Assembly: GCF_002939865.1 (NCBI RefSeq)
Contig: NZ_MDEE01000010.1
Span: forward strand, 1-64,000
Reading direction: 5' to 3'
Source: Xanthomonas dyei
GTDB lineage: Bacteria > Pseudomonadota > Gammaproteobacteria > Xanthomonadales > Xanthomonadaceae
Length of the DNA stretch: 64,000 bases
The notes beneath the pieces are model-generated. The model had not been told where the DNA came from, made no database searches, and saw only the letters and a program-made list of their open reading frames with translations. Below are positions 9,872 through 18,158 of the stretch, piece after piece. The position numbers and the translations under genes are program-made. Each line of letters begins with the position of its first letter. Position 1 is the first letter of the stretch.

Positions 9872-10528
9872 ATGACGATTGATTTCACCCAGGCCCGCGA
9901 AAAGATGGTCGAACAGCAGATCCGGCCGTGGGACGTGCTGGACCTGCGCGTGCTCGACGTGCTGGCGCGCCTGCCGCGCGAAGCCTTCGTGCCGGACGCC
10001 TACAAGACTCTGGCCTATGTCGACGTGGAAATTCCGCTGTCGGCCGGCGACAAGATGATGAAGCCGGTAGTCGAAGGCCGCATGTTGCAGGCGCTGGATC
10101 TGCAGCCGGGCGAAGACGTGCTGGAAATCGGCACCGGCACCGGGTTTTCCACCGCCTGCCTGGCCGCACTCGCGCGCGAAGTGGTCAGCCTGGAGATCGA
10201 CCCGGTACTGGCCGCCGCCGCGCACGCCAACCTGGATGCAACCGGTCTGGGCAGCAATGTCCGTATCGAAACTGCCGACGTGTTCGGCTGGCAGAGCGAG
10301 CGTCGCTTCGATGCCATCTGCGTGACCGGCGCGGTCGATACGCTGCCGACCCAGTGGCTGCAGTGGTTGCGCCCGAACGGCCGGCTGTTTGTGGTGCGCG
10401 GTCACGCACCGGTGATGGAAGCGGTCCTGGTACGTGGCGACGTCAACGCCCCGCGCATCGAATCGTTGTTCGAAACCGACCTCGCCTATCTCCAGGGCGC
10501 CGCACCGACGCCCCGATTCCAATTCTGA
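9872..10528 (+). CDS. Protein-L-isoaspartate O-methyltransferase family protein
   Basis: The 218-residue cytoplasmic SAM methyltransferase begins MTIDFTQAREKMVEQQIRP. It carries the family's glycine motif EIGTGTGFSTACLAAL (about residues 87-102) and a downstream VTGAVDTLP segment. Pcm enzymes methylate isoaspartyl residues for repair. A TTG at 9857 extends the frame by five codons, but the ATG at 9872 is the conventional start. The gene is 20 bp upstream of tolC and probably cotranscribed with it. Repair activity is the family assignment; the substrate is not shown by the sequence. Confidence 0.85.
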   Translation: MTIDFTQAREKMVEQQIRPWDVLDLRVLDVLARLPREAFVPDAYKTLAYVDVEIPLSAGDKMMKPVVEGRMLQALDLQPGEDVLEIGTGTGFSTACLAALAREVVSLEIDPVLAAAAHANLDATGLGSNVRIETADVFGWQSERRFDAICVTGAVDTLPTQWLQWLRPNGRLFVVRGHAPVMEAVLVRGDVNAPRIESLFETDLAYLQGAAPTPRFQF

Positions 10529-10548
10529 TTCCCAAGGAAGCTTCCCCG

Positions 10549-11931
10549 ATGATCCGCCGATCCCTCGCCCTGGCCCTGGCCGCCGCCCTGTCACCGATGG
10601 CCGCGCACGCCACCGACCTGCTGCAGGTCTACGAAATGGCCCGCAACGGCGACCCGCAGCTGGCCGTGGCCGAGTCCACGCGGCTGGTGAATCGGGAGGG
10701 ACAGGTGCAGGCGCGTGCGGCGTTGTTGCCGCAGCTGGACGGCTCGGCCGGTTTCACCCAATCGCATCGCGAATTGGAAGGCGTCCCAGGTCGCTCCACG
10801 ACCAAACAACGCCAGTACGCGATCCAGGGTAGCCAGACCATTTTCAACTGGGCGCAGTTCGCCAATGTTCGTGCGCAACGCGACGTCGCCAAGGCGGCAG
10901 ATTTCACCCTGGAATCGGCGAACAACGACCTGATCACGCGCACTTCAGCTGCATACTTCCAGGTCTTGGTGGGCATCGAGTCGCTGGCCGCAGCAGAAAC
11001 CAATGAAGCAGCCGCCAAGAAGCAGTTCGACTACGCCGACAAGCGTCTGGAAGTGGGCCTAGCACCGATCACCGACGTACACGAGGCACGTGCCCAGTAC
11101 GACCAAGCGCGTGCCGACACCATCAACGCACGTAATACCTTGAAGGATTACTATCAGGCATTGACCGAACTCACCGGTCAACCGGTGGTCGGCCTGCGCG
11201 CACTGCCGGAAGACTTCCGCCCGGAAGTCCCGGCGGCTTACAGCAATGTCGATCAGCTGGTGTCCACCGCCATCGCCGACAACCCGGCGTTGAAGGCGCA
11301 GCAGCTGCAGGTCAGTGCAGCCGAGGCACAGGTCAATGCCGCGCGTGCTGGCCATTACCCGACGCTCAATCTGTCAGGCAGCATGGGCCGCACCAATAGC
11401 TGGGGCGGAGGCAGCGAAATCGATACGACGGCAGGAAACTTCACGACCGACAATCGCAATATCGACACTGATTCGATCGGCATCACCTTGTCGATCCCGA
11501 TCTTTGCTGGCGGCGCAACGCAGTCGGCCGTGCGTCAGGCGCTATCGCGTCGCGATATCCAGCAGGACACCTACGAGCAGCAGAAGCGCGCGTTGGACCG
11601 CAATACGCGCAATGCCTATCAGACCGTGGTGGCCGGTATCAGCGAAGTAGAAGCGCGTCGGCTTGCAGTGGTTTCCGCGCAGGCCGCCTACGATGCCTCG
11701 CAGGTTGGCCTGGAAGTCGGTACGCGGACCGTGCTGGACGTGGTGCAGAACCAGCGCACCTTGTTCCAGGCGCAGTTGAACTACGCGCAGTCGCGCTACA
11801 CCTTCCTGCAGAATCGCCTGCTGCTCGGCCAGGCCATCGGCAAGCTCGACATCACCGACCTGCAGGATGTGAATCGCCTGCTGTCGCAGGATGCCGAAGC
11901 CAAGCTGCAGGGCAGCGGCTCGCTGCAGTAA
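10549..11931 (+). CDS. tolC: TolC family outer membrane efflux/secretion channel
   Basis: The 460-residue protein has a cleavable signal peptide (MIRRSLALALAAALSPMAAHA) and two repeated outer membrane efflux protein halves forming the trimeric channel-tunnel. Recognisable segments include LLQVYEMARNGDPQLA near the mature N terminus and GTRTVLDVVQNQRTLFQAQ in the second half. It serves type I secretion and RND/MFS efflux as the outer-membrane exit. AAGGAAG lies about 9 nt before the ATG. The gene ends at a strong terminator. Confidence 0.94.
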   Translation: MIRRSLALALAAALSPMAAHATDLLQVYEMARNGDPQLAVAESTRLVNREGQVQARAALLPQLDGSAGFTQSHRELEGVPGRSTTKQRQYAIQGSQTIFNWAQFANVRAQRDVAKAADFTLESANNDLITRTSAAYFQVLVGIESLAAAETNEAAAKKQFDYADKRLEVGLAPITDVHEARAQYDQARADTINARNTLKDYYQALTELTGQPVVGLRALPEDFRPEVPAAYSNVDQLVSTAIADNPALKAQQLQVSAAEAQVNAARAGHYPTLNLSGSMGRTNSWGGGSEIDTTAGNFTTDNRNIDTDSIGITLSIPIFAGGATQSAVRQALSRRDIQQDTYEQQKRALDRNTRNAYQTVVAGISEVEARRLAVVSAQAAYDASQVGLEVGTRTVLDVVQNQRTLFQAQLNYAQSRYTFLQNRLLLGQAIGKLDITDLQDVNRLLSQDAEAKLQGSGSLQ

Positions 11932-11950
11932 TGGGAGCGGATAGGTCACT

Positions 11951-11978
11951 AAAAAGGCGGGCGAAGGCCCGCCTTTTT
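11951..11978 (+). terminator. Rho-independent terminator after tolC
   Basis: GGCGGGC (11956-11962) and GCCCGCC (11967-11973) form a stem with loop GAAG, preceded by AAAAA and followed by TTTTT. The A and T runs extend the stem. Confidence 0.9.
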
Positions 11979-12071
11979 CATGTCAGATGCAAGCGCGTAC
12001 CTGGCTGCGTGCTATACCTGCGATGACTGCCGCATCAGCGGATGATCTGCCGCTTGGATGGAGGGCCCTTG

Positions 12072-12163
12072 CCCGCCCACCGTCGCGGGACCGTGCGCGG
12101 CATAGATGCCGCGTAAACGCCTACACGGGCGTACTTGCGGCGTGTCCGGCGATGGTGGGCGGG
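12072..12163. repeat. Intergenic hairpin repeat, copy B, in the tolC-waaA gap
   Basis: CCCGCCCACCGTCGC (12072-12086) and GCGATGGTGGGCGGG (12149-12163) are terminal inverted repeats with one mismatch. Between them lie GGGACCGTG, GGCATAGATGCCGCG and GCGGCGTGTCC blocks shared with the element at 343-437. The rest of the convergent gap 11979-12297 contains nothing else I can support. Confidence 0.65.
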
Positions 12164-12297
12164 CCAAGGAGCAATCAAGATGGTCGGTGTGCGTAGCTCT
12201 TCTCAAAGCAACCCACACCCTGTCTGGTTGATGACGTGACTTGGAATGCCTGCAATAGGTTCTCTGCAATGATGCAGCACGCACGCGGTGAGATCTT

Positions 12298-13614
12298 TCA
12301 AGACGCCACACCATCCCCAACCACCGGCGGCAAATCAGGCGCGATCTGCACCAGCGTGCGGGCGACCGCGCCCTTGCCGTTGGCGACCAGCGCCAACCCT
12401 GCGGTAGCCATCGCCTCACGCTGGGCTGGTTCGCCGAGCAGACGCGCAAGATTGTGATACACGCTGTCGGCATCTTCGCAGATGGTCACCGCATCGGCCT
12501 CGCGCATGCGTCGCGAGATTTCCGAAAAATTATGCAGATGCGGGCCGGTGACCGCAGGTGTACCGACTGCCGCAGGTTCGAGCAGATTGTGCCCGCCGAT
12601 CGGCTGCAGGCTACCGCCGACGAAAGCGACCTGCGCGCATGCATAAAAACTCATCAGCTCGCCCAAGGTATCGATGACGAAGACCGTATCGCGCGCCTGT
12701 GGCCACTGCTGTGCCTTGCGTGTGCCCACGCGCCAGCCACGATCGCGTGCCAACGCCTCGACCTTTGGAAAGCGCTCGGGATGGCGTGGTGCCCACAGCA
12801 GCAGCAGATCGGGAAACCGGGTCAGCAACTGCGCATGGATCTCGGCCACCGCCGCTTCTTCGCCTTCATGCGTGCTGGCGGCAATCCATACCGGCCGGGT
12901 TGCCGGCACATGGGTGCGGAACTGCGCGACCAGGGCGTGCAATTGGTCGGGCGCGGCGATATCGAATTTGAGATTGCCCAGCGCCACCACCTGGTCTGGA
13001 CGCGCGCCAAGGGTGATGAAGCGCTCCGCATCGTCCTGCGACTGCGCCGCCACGCAGGTCACCGTGCGCAGTGCGCGGCTGATCAATGGCGCCAGCACGC
13101 GGTAGCCGCGTAGCGAACGCGCCGACAAGCGTGCGTTGAGGATGTACAGCGGAATCTGGCGGTCGCGGCAGCCGAACAACATGTTCGGCCATAGCTCGGT
13201 TTCCAGGATCAACGCCAGGCGCGGGCGAAAATGCTCCAGAAACCGACCCACGCTGCCGGGCACGTCGTACGGCAGATACACATGGTCGACCGCATCGCCC
13301 CACACCGCGCGTACGCGCTCGGAACCGGTGGGCGTGATGGTGGTGATGACCCAGCGGATATCCGGGCGTTGCGCACGCAAGGCGTTGACCAGCGGCGCGG
13401 CGGCATTGACCTCGCCCACCGACACCGCATGCACCCACACCCGTGGGCGGCCGCAGGCATGCGTGTACGACGCATAGCGCTCGTTCCAGCGGTTGAAGTA
13501 TTCGCGCACGCGGAAACCGCGCCACACCAGGTGGTACACCGTGACCGGCAACAACAGGTAGAGCAGCGCCGAGTACAGCCCGCGCAACAGCCATTCGATC
13601 GGGTCTTTCCGCAT
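12298..13614 (-). CDS. waaA: 3-deoxy-D-manno-octulosonic acid transferase
   Basis: WaaA (KdtA) adds Kdo from CMP-Kdo to lipid A precursor at the inner face of the cytoplasmic membrane. The 438-residue protein starts MRKDPIEWLLRGLYSALL with one N-terminal membrane anchor. It shows the GT30 motif HAVSVGEVNAA containing the catalytic glutamate, LILETELWPNM, and the late GGSLQPIGGHNLLEPAA motif. Nineteen extra upstream codons in frame are ignored because they precede the conserved start. It is divergent from the acyltransferase gene with 76 bp between starts, a common lipid A/core pairing. Confidence 0.94.
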   Translation of the reverse strand: MRKDPIEWLLRGLYSALLYLLLPVTVYHLVWRGFRVREYFNRWNERYASYTHACGRPRVWVHAVSVGEVNAAAPLVNALRAQRPDIRWVITTITPTGSERVRAVWGDAVDHVYLPYDVPGSVGRFLEHFRPRLALILETELWPNMLFGCRDRQIPLYILNARLSARSLRGYRVLAPLISRALRTVTCVAAQSQDDAERFITLGARPDQVVALGNLKFDIAAPDQLHALVAQFRTHVPATRPVWIAASTHEGEEAAVAEIHAQLLTRFPDLLLLWAPRHPERFPKVEALARDRGWRVGTRKAQQWPQARDTVFVIDTLGELMSFYACAQVAFVGGSLQPIGGHNLLEPAAVGTPAVTGPHLHNFSEISRRMREADAVTICEDADSVYHNLARLLGEPAQREAMATAGLALVANGKGAVARTLVQIAPDLPPVVGDGVAS

Positions 13615-13690
13615 GCGTGCAGGATACGGGAGCGCCTGCACGTGCGCATGTGCACGCTGCCCGATGCGCACGATCCCTTAGAATTGGTGC

Positions 13691-14611
13691 ATGTCCGAGT
13701 CCGCCAACGTCGCCGTCCGCCCCTCCCTGCGCAACCCAAAGCATTGGCCCATGTACCTGGGCCTTGCGGTGATGGTACTGGCCGGGCGCCTGCCCTGGAC
13801 GCTGCAACGCGCGGTGGGCCGTGGCGTGGGCTGGATCGCGATGCGCGTGGCGGGCACGCGTCGGCGCGCTGCCGAGGTCAACCTCAAGCTGTGCTTTCCC
13901 GAGCAGGACGATGCGTGGCGAGCGCGACTGCTGCGCGATAGTTTCGACGCGCTGGGCGTGGGCCTGTTCGAATTCGCGCGTGCGTGGTGGGGCAGCATCG
14001 ACGCCATTCGTCCAGGCGTGCAGATCGAAGGCCTGGAACACCTGCAGCAGCTGCAGGACCAAAAGCGCGGCGTGCTGCTGGTGTCCGGCCACTTCATGAC
14101 GCTGGAAATGTGCGGGCGGCTACTATGCGACCACATACCGCTGGCCGGCATGTACCGCAAGCACCGAAACCCGGTGTTCGAATGGGCGGTCAAGCGCGGC
14201 CGCTTGCGCTATGCCACGCACATGTTCGCCAACGAGGATCTGCGCGCCACCATCAAGCACCTCAAGCGCGGCGGTTTTCTGTGGTACGCGCCGGACCAGG
14301 ACATGCGCGGCAAGGACACCGTGTTCGTGCCGTTCTTCGGGCACCCGGCCTCCACCATCACGGCCACCCATCAGCTGGCGCGGCTGACCGGTTGCGCGGT
14401 GGTGCCGTATTTCCATCGCCGCGAAGGTGGCCGCTATATCCTCAAGATTGCGCCGCCGCTGGCAGGCATTCCGTCGGAGGATGTGATCGCCGATACCACG
14501 CAGGTCAATGCGGCGATCGAGGACATGGTGCGCGAAGCGCCGGATCAATACCTGTGGATCCATCGCCGCTTCAAGCGTCAGCCGGGTGGACGCAGCGATT
14601 TCTATCGGTGA
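13691..14611 (+). CDS. Lipid A biosynthesis lauroyl-type acyltransferase
   Basis: The 306-residue LpxL/HtrB-family enzyme transfers a secondary acyl chain to Kdo-lipid A. It has an N-terminal membrane segment (about residues 20-38) and the catalytic HX4E motif in VSGHFMTLEM (H134, E139). QDMRGKDTVFVPFFG and a terminal YLWIHRRFK are also typical of the family. It is divergent to waaA. LpxL and LpxM paralogues cannot be separated with confidence from the sequence alone. Confidence 0.9.
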   Translation: MSESANVAVRPSLRNPKHWPMYLGLAVMVLAGRLPWTLQRAVGRGVGWIAMRVAGTRRRAAEVNLKLCFPEQDDAWRARLLRDSFDALGVGLFEFARAWWGSIDAIRPGVQIEGLEHLQQLQDQKRGVLLVSGHFMTLEMCGRLLCDHIPLAGMYRKHRNPVFEWAVKRGRLRYATHMFANEDLRATIKHLKRGGFLWYAPDQDMRGKDTVFVPFFGHPASTITATHQLARLTGCAVVPYFHRREGGRYILKIAPPLAGIPSEDVIADTTQVNAAIEDMVREAPDQYLWIHRRFKRQPGGRSDFYR

Positions 14612-14801
14612 TGTAGATGCAGCGCAGCTGCGTCACGCATGCATTCGCAGATGACTGCCTTGGTTTACAAGACCAGCCAGGAGTCCGTCACGAGTGGGCG
14701 TAGGAATGAGTGCGCATGTCGCGCACGCAACCGCAGTGGACAGGTGATCCTCGGCTGCCGTGTCGATCTACCGCTGAGCGCAATCGTCTTGAGCGCCACA
14801 C

Positions 14802-16136
14802 CTATCGCGACGGCGGCTGATCCGCGTCGTCGTTGAGCAACGCGCCGGCATACAACCCGGCCAGCATCAGACTCAAGCCGCCCCAGAAGCTGGAATAGAA
14901 CGCCAGATGGGTATTAAGCGGGAAGACGGTGGCCACCAGCGCGATCATCGCCGGCCGCGCCTGCTCGCGCGCGGCAACACTTGAATAGCGCCACGCGCGC
15001 CACGCCTGCGCCGCACCGGCCAGCCATAGCAGCAAGCCGATCACACCGGTTTCGGCCAGGATTTCCAGCACGATCTGATGCGCGTGGAAGGCCGGGCCAT
15101 CGCCCCAGGCCGGCGCCTGTGCAGGGGCCGGATTGCAGGCTGGATATGCCTGTCGAAACCCGCGTGCGCCCACCCCATTGAGCGGATGCGCACGGATCAT
15201 GCACAGCGCTGCGCCCCAGATCTGGCCGCGCCCGGACAAGGCCTGGTCCACGCCCTGTTCGCCATTGCCAAATGCCAGGGTGGTGCGCTGGATACGCTCA
15301 CGCGCCTGCGGTGCCACCGCCACCACGCCACCAGCCAGCAGCACGCCAGCCACCGCCACCACCAGCAGGCGCCGGCCGCCCAACAGTTGCCAGCCGGACA
15401 GCAGCACGATGACGCCGTAAGTGATCCACGAGGCGCGCGACCCCGCCAACACCAGCACCACGCCGACTGCCGCCGCCGCGCCCGCCCAGGCCCAGACATT
15501 GCGCCGCCCCAGCGCCAGCAACAGAAAGGGCGACAGGCTGGCCAGGGTCTGCCCGAACTTGAGATTGCACGGCCCCAGCACGCCGCTGAGGCGGTCGGCC
15601 AGCGCCAGCTCCTGCGGCGTGCACAGCCCGTGGCCGCTGATCAGCTGCTTGACTTGATCCAGCGCGAAGAACAATGGGCTGCTACCGATGACGGCCTGCA
15701 ACAGCGCGTCCAGCGTCCACACCCCGCCGATCACCGCAAGGCCGATGAAGGTACGGCGTCGCCGCTGCGCATTGGCCACCGCGATCGCGCACAGCCACAT
15801 GAAAGGCAGATAGCGCAGGTCGGTGGCCGACTTGCGCAGCGCGCGACCGACATCCATCGCATCGAACGCGGACAGCATCTGCGGCAGCCAGTACGCAAAG
15901 AACAACACACTGGTCAGCGCCCAGGCCGCACCGCTGAGCAGGCGTGTGCCACCGCGAAAACGTGCCTGCAGCAAGCGATACGCCGCGAACAACGCGCCCA
16001 GCGACAGCACCGTTTCGGCCAAGCCGGGCGTGGGCCACAGCGCGACAAACAGGAGCACCCATAGCGGCGCCCAGCGCCCGGCATCGGGCGTCAATGCGGG
16101 CGCGCTTATTGGAACGTCAGCGGCGGAGTTCGTCAT
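14802..16136 (-). CDS. O-antigen ligase-like (Wzy_C family) membrane protein
   Basis: The 444-residue polytopic membrane protein has about ten hydrophobic segments and a large periplasmic loop near its C-terminal third. Loop motifs include GSRASWITYG, IRAHPLNGVGARGF and AFHAHQIVLEILAETG, whose histidine fits the O-antigen ligase/Wzy superfamily. It would join O-antigen to lipid A-core or polymerise O-units. It overlaps the upstream glycosyltransferase gene by 20 bp, so the two are one operon. Ligase (WaaL) is more likely than polymerase given the core genes nearby, but this is inference. Confidence 0.8.
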   Translation of the reverse strand: MTNSAADVPISAPALTPDAGRWAPLWVLLFVALWPTPGLAETVLSLGALFAAYRLLQARFRGGTRLLSGAAWALTSVLFFAYWLPQMLSAFDAMDVGRALRKSATDLRYLPFMWLCAIAVANAQRRRRTFIGLAVIGGVWTLDALLQAVIGSSPLFFALDQVKQLISGHGLCTPQELALADRLSGVLGPCNLKFGQTLASLSPFLLLALGRRNVWAWAGAAAAVGVVLVLAGSRASWITYGVIVLLSGWQLLGGRRLLVVAVAGVLLAGGVVAVAPQARERIQRTTLAFGNGEQGVDQALSGRGQIWGAALCMIRAHPLNGVGARGFRQAYPACNPAPAQAPAWGDGPAFHAHQIVLEILAETGVIGLLLWLAGAAQAWRAWRYSSVAAREQARPAMIALVATVFPLNTHLAFYSSFWGGLSLMLAGLYAGALLNDDADQPPSR

Positions 16137-17229
16137 AGACCTTCAAGGTGGCCGATTGCATGGCCTGCAACGTATAGGGGAGAACCGCCGGCGGTGTTGG
16201 CGGCTGCTGCAGAAGCTGCAGTGCCTGAGCGCGCAGTGCATCGGCATCGAAGGCCGGCACCGCGCCGCCGGGCTGCAGCTCGGCAAGCAATTCGCCAACG
16301 CCGCCATGCTGCCAGCCCAGGACCGGCCGGCCCACCGACAAGGCCTCGACCACGGTACGGCCGAAGGCTTCCGGCTTGCGCGACAGCTGCAGCACCAGAT
16401 CGCTGGCGGCATAGGCGTCGGCAATGCGCGTGGTGGGCTCGGTAAAGGCGACCGCCTCGGCCACCCCCAACCGCGCTGCTTCGGCTTCCAGCTCGCGCAC
16501 ATACGCCTCGCGCCCGGGTTCGCGCGCACCCGGCAGCCACAGCCAGGCCGGCACGCCGGCAGCGCGCACATCGGCCAGCAGTTGCAGACCATCGGCATGG
16601 CCCTTCAAGCGCGTGCCGCGCCCCGGCAGCAGCAGCAGCGGTGCGTCGGCAGGCAGCCCAGGCAAGAGGGTCTGGGCCCAGCTGCGTGCGCGCCGATCCG
16701 GTCGCAAGCGGCGCGGAAACTGCGCGATGTCGACGCCACGCGGAATCGTGCGCAGATGCGCCGGATCGGTCTGCGGATAGTGCGTGCAGACATAGTCGCG
16801 CACGGTCTGCGAGACGCAGATGACGCGTTCGCCATAGGTCATGACCGCGCTGTAGCGGCTTGGCGAATTGAGCCCATGCACGGTGGTGACCAAGCGCGGG
16901 CGTGTGGCTGCGGGCATACCGCGCAGCGCGTACCACCCCAGCCAGGCCGGCAGCCGCGAACGCGCGTGTACGATGTCGGCATCGAGTTCGGTAAACAGAC
17001 GGCGCAGGCCGACCACGTGACGCAGGGTCAGCAGCGACTTGCGGCCGATATCCAGGGTGAGGTGTTCACCGCCGGCTTCGAGCAACTGCGGGACCAGGCG
17101 CCCGCCAGCCGATACGACCACGGCGCGATGGCCGGCGCGCACCAGCGCAGCAGTCACTTCCAGGGTGGAGCGTTCCACGCCGCCGGACTGCAGCGCCGGC
17201 AGCAATTGCACCACGGTCAGGCGGTGCAT
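16117..17229 (-). CDS. GT4-family glycosyltransferase, probable LPS core
   Basis: The 370-residue cytoplasmic protein has the two Rossmann-like halves of GT-B enzymes. An N-terminal LLPALQSGGVERSTLEV segment, GRGTRLKGHADGLQLL, and a C-terminal KPEAFGRTVVEALSVGRPV nucleotide-sugar motif place it in GT4. The start MHRLTVVQLLPALQSGG is typical of the family. It overlaps the O-antigen ligase gene downstream and lies among lipid A/core genes, which suggests a core sugar transferase. Donor and acceptor are unknown. Confidence 0.85.
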   Translation of the reverse strand: MHRLTVVQLLPALQSGGVERSTLEVTAALVRAGHRAVVVSAGGRLVPQLLEAGGEHLTLDIGRKSLLTLRHVVGLRRLFTELDADIVHARSRLPAWLGWYALRGMPAATRPRLVTTVHGLNSPSRYSAVMTYGERVICVSQTVRDYVCTHYPQTDPAHLRTIPRGVDIAQFPRRLRPDRRARSWAQTLLPGLPADAPLLLLPGRGTRLKGHADGLQLLADVRAAGVPAWLWLPGAREPGREAYVRELEAEAARLGVAEAVAFTEPTTRIADAYAASDLVLQLSRKPEAFGRTVVEALSVGRPVLGWQHGGVGELLAELQPGGAVPAFDADALRAQALQLLQQPPTPPAVLPYTLQAMQSATLKVYDELRR

Positions 17230-17239
17230 GCAGCCAGGA

Positions 17240-17437
17240 TCAGTCGGCGAGTACGAACAGCGAGCCGCAATACGGGCACTTGGCTTCGCCGTTGGGTTCG
17301 TCTTCGATCGGCAGATACACGCGCGGATGCGAGTTCCACAGCGCCATCTGCGGCGTCGGGCAGCTCAGCGGCAGGTCTGTCCGCTGCACGGTGTAACGCT
17401 TTTCGGCATTGGCGGGCGCGGTGGCGGTCTGGCTCAT
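17240..17437 (-). CDS. Small zinc-ribbon protein (zf-CHCC family)
   Basis: The 65-residue protein begins MSQTATAPAN and ends SLFVLAD. C26, H37 and the CPYC pair (C54, C57) give the Cys-His-Cys-Cys zinc pattern of the small NDUFS6-like family. The open frame runs far upstream, but that part is compositionally like noncoding DNA, so I start at 17437. It ends 10 bp before the glycosyltransferase start and may be cotranscribed with it. Its biological role is unknown. Confidence 0.8.
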   Translation of the reverse strand: MSQTATAPANAEKRYTVQRTDLPLSCPTPQMALWNSHPRVYLPIEDEPNGEAKCPYCGSLFVLAD

Positions 17438-17540
17438 GGCGTACATCGCAGGCGGGGGGAACGGGCAGCATTCTAGCAGCGCTAGACGTTGCAAGAGCGG
17501 CTGCGGCGCCGATCGATGCCGCAGCCCGCCGCTCGGCGCC

Positions 17541-17807
17541 TCACTCCTGCCGCTTGCCGAAGTTCGGCTTGATCGGATCGGCAGGCATGCCGGTGGACTG
17601 CGCTTGCCTGGTGGGATCACAGCGTGCGTCGCGCTGGCTGCGTGCACCCGTTGCGCCGGCCGGCGCCACTGGGCCATCGTCGTTGCCCACCAGACAATCG
17701 GCAGGCGGAGACGAGGCGCCCGCCGTCTGCCAATCGTCACTCGCGCAGCCCGACAGCAGCATGCTGGCCGCTATCACGGCGCTCCTGAAACCCATCGACC
17801 ACATCAT
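17541..17807 (-). CDS. Small putative lipoprotein
   Basis: The 88-residue protein has a short basic N terminus, a hydrophobic stretch and an LSGC lipobox (cysteine at about residue 20). It would be lipid-anchored with a roughly 68-residue periplasmic tail rich in Pro, Ala and Asp, containing two further cysteines. No known domain is visible. Met5 is an alternative start. Function unknown. Confidence 0.6.
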   Translation of the reverse strand: MMWSMGFRSAVIAASMLLSGCASDDWQTAGASSPPADCLVGNDDGPVAPAGATGARSQRDARCDPTRQAQSTGMPADPIKPNFGKRQE

Positions 17808-18158
17808 TGTGCCAGCTCCGTTTCAATCGCCTTCTTGATCGTCGACGCCTGGATCGTCATACAAAATCCGACCGTGACCACTGCAGACATATCACACCGG
17901 AGCCCTGTCCGACAGCGACGCGTGCGGAAGGAATTCCTGCAGGACGCGGCCTTGCTCAAGCGCACCCGAAGGCAGCGCACCCGATGGCAGCGAGGCGTGC
18001 AGGGATCTGGCCCCGCTCGCTTGCCTGTCCGGGCATCTTTGACCAGCATCGGGGCGCGGTGTCTTCGGTGATGGCGCGAGCGCCGCAGTTGACCATGCAT
18101 CCATCCCGCTTCCGCCGCACCCGCCCGTCGCGGCACTCTCGTTCAGGACCCGCCTAAC
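17808..18158. other. Gene-free divergent region upstream of the GH92 gene
   Basis: Open frames here are short, overlap on both strands and lack ribosome binding sites or domain signals. I see no repeat or RNA gene. It should contain the promoters of the lipoprotein (minus) and the mannosidase (plus). Confidence 0.5.
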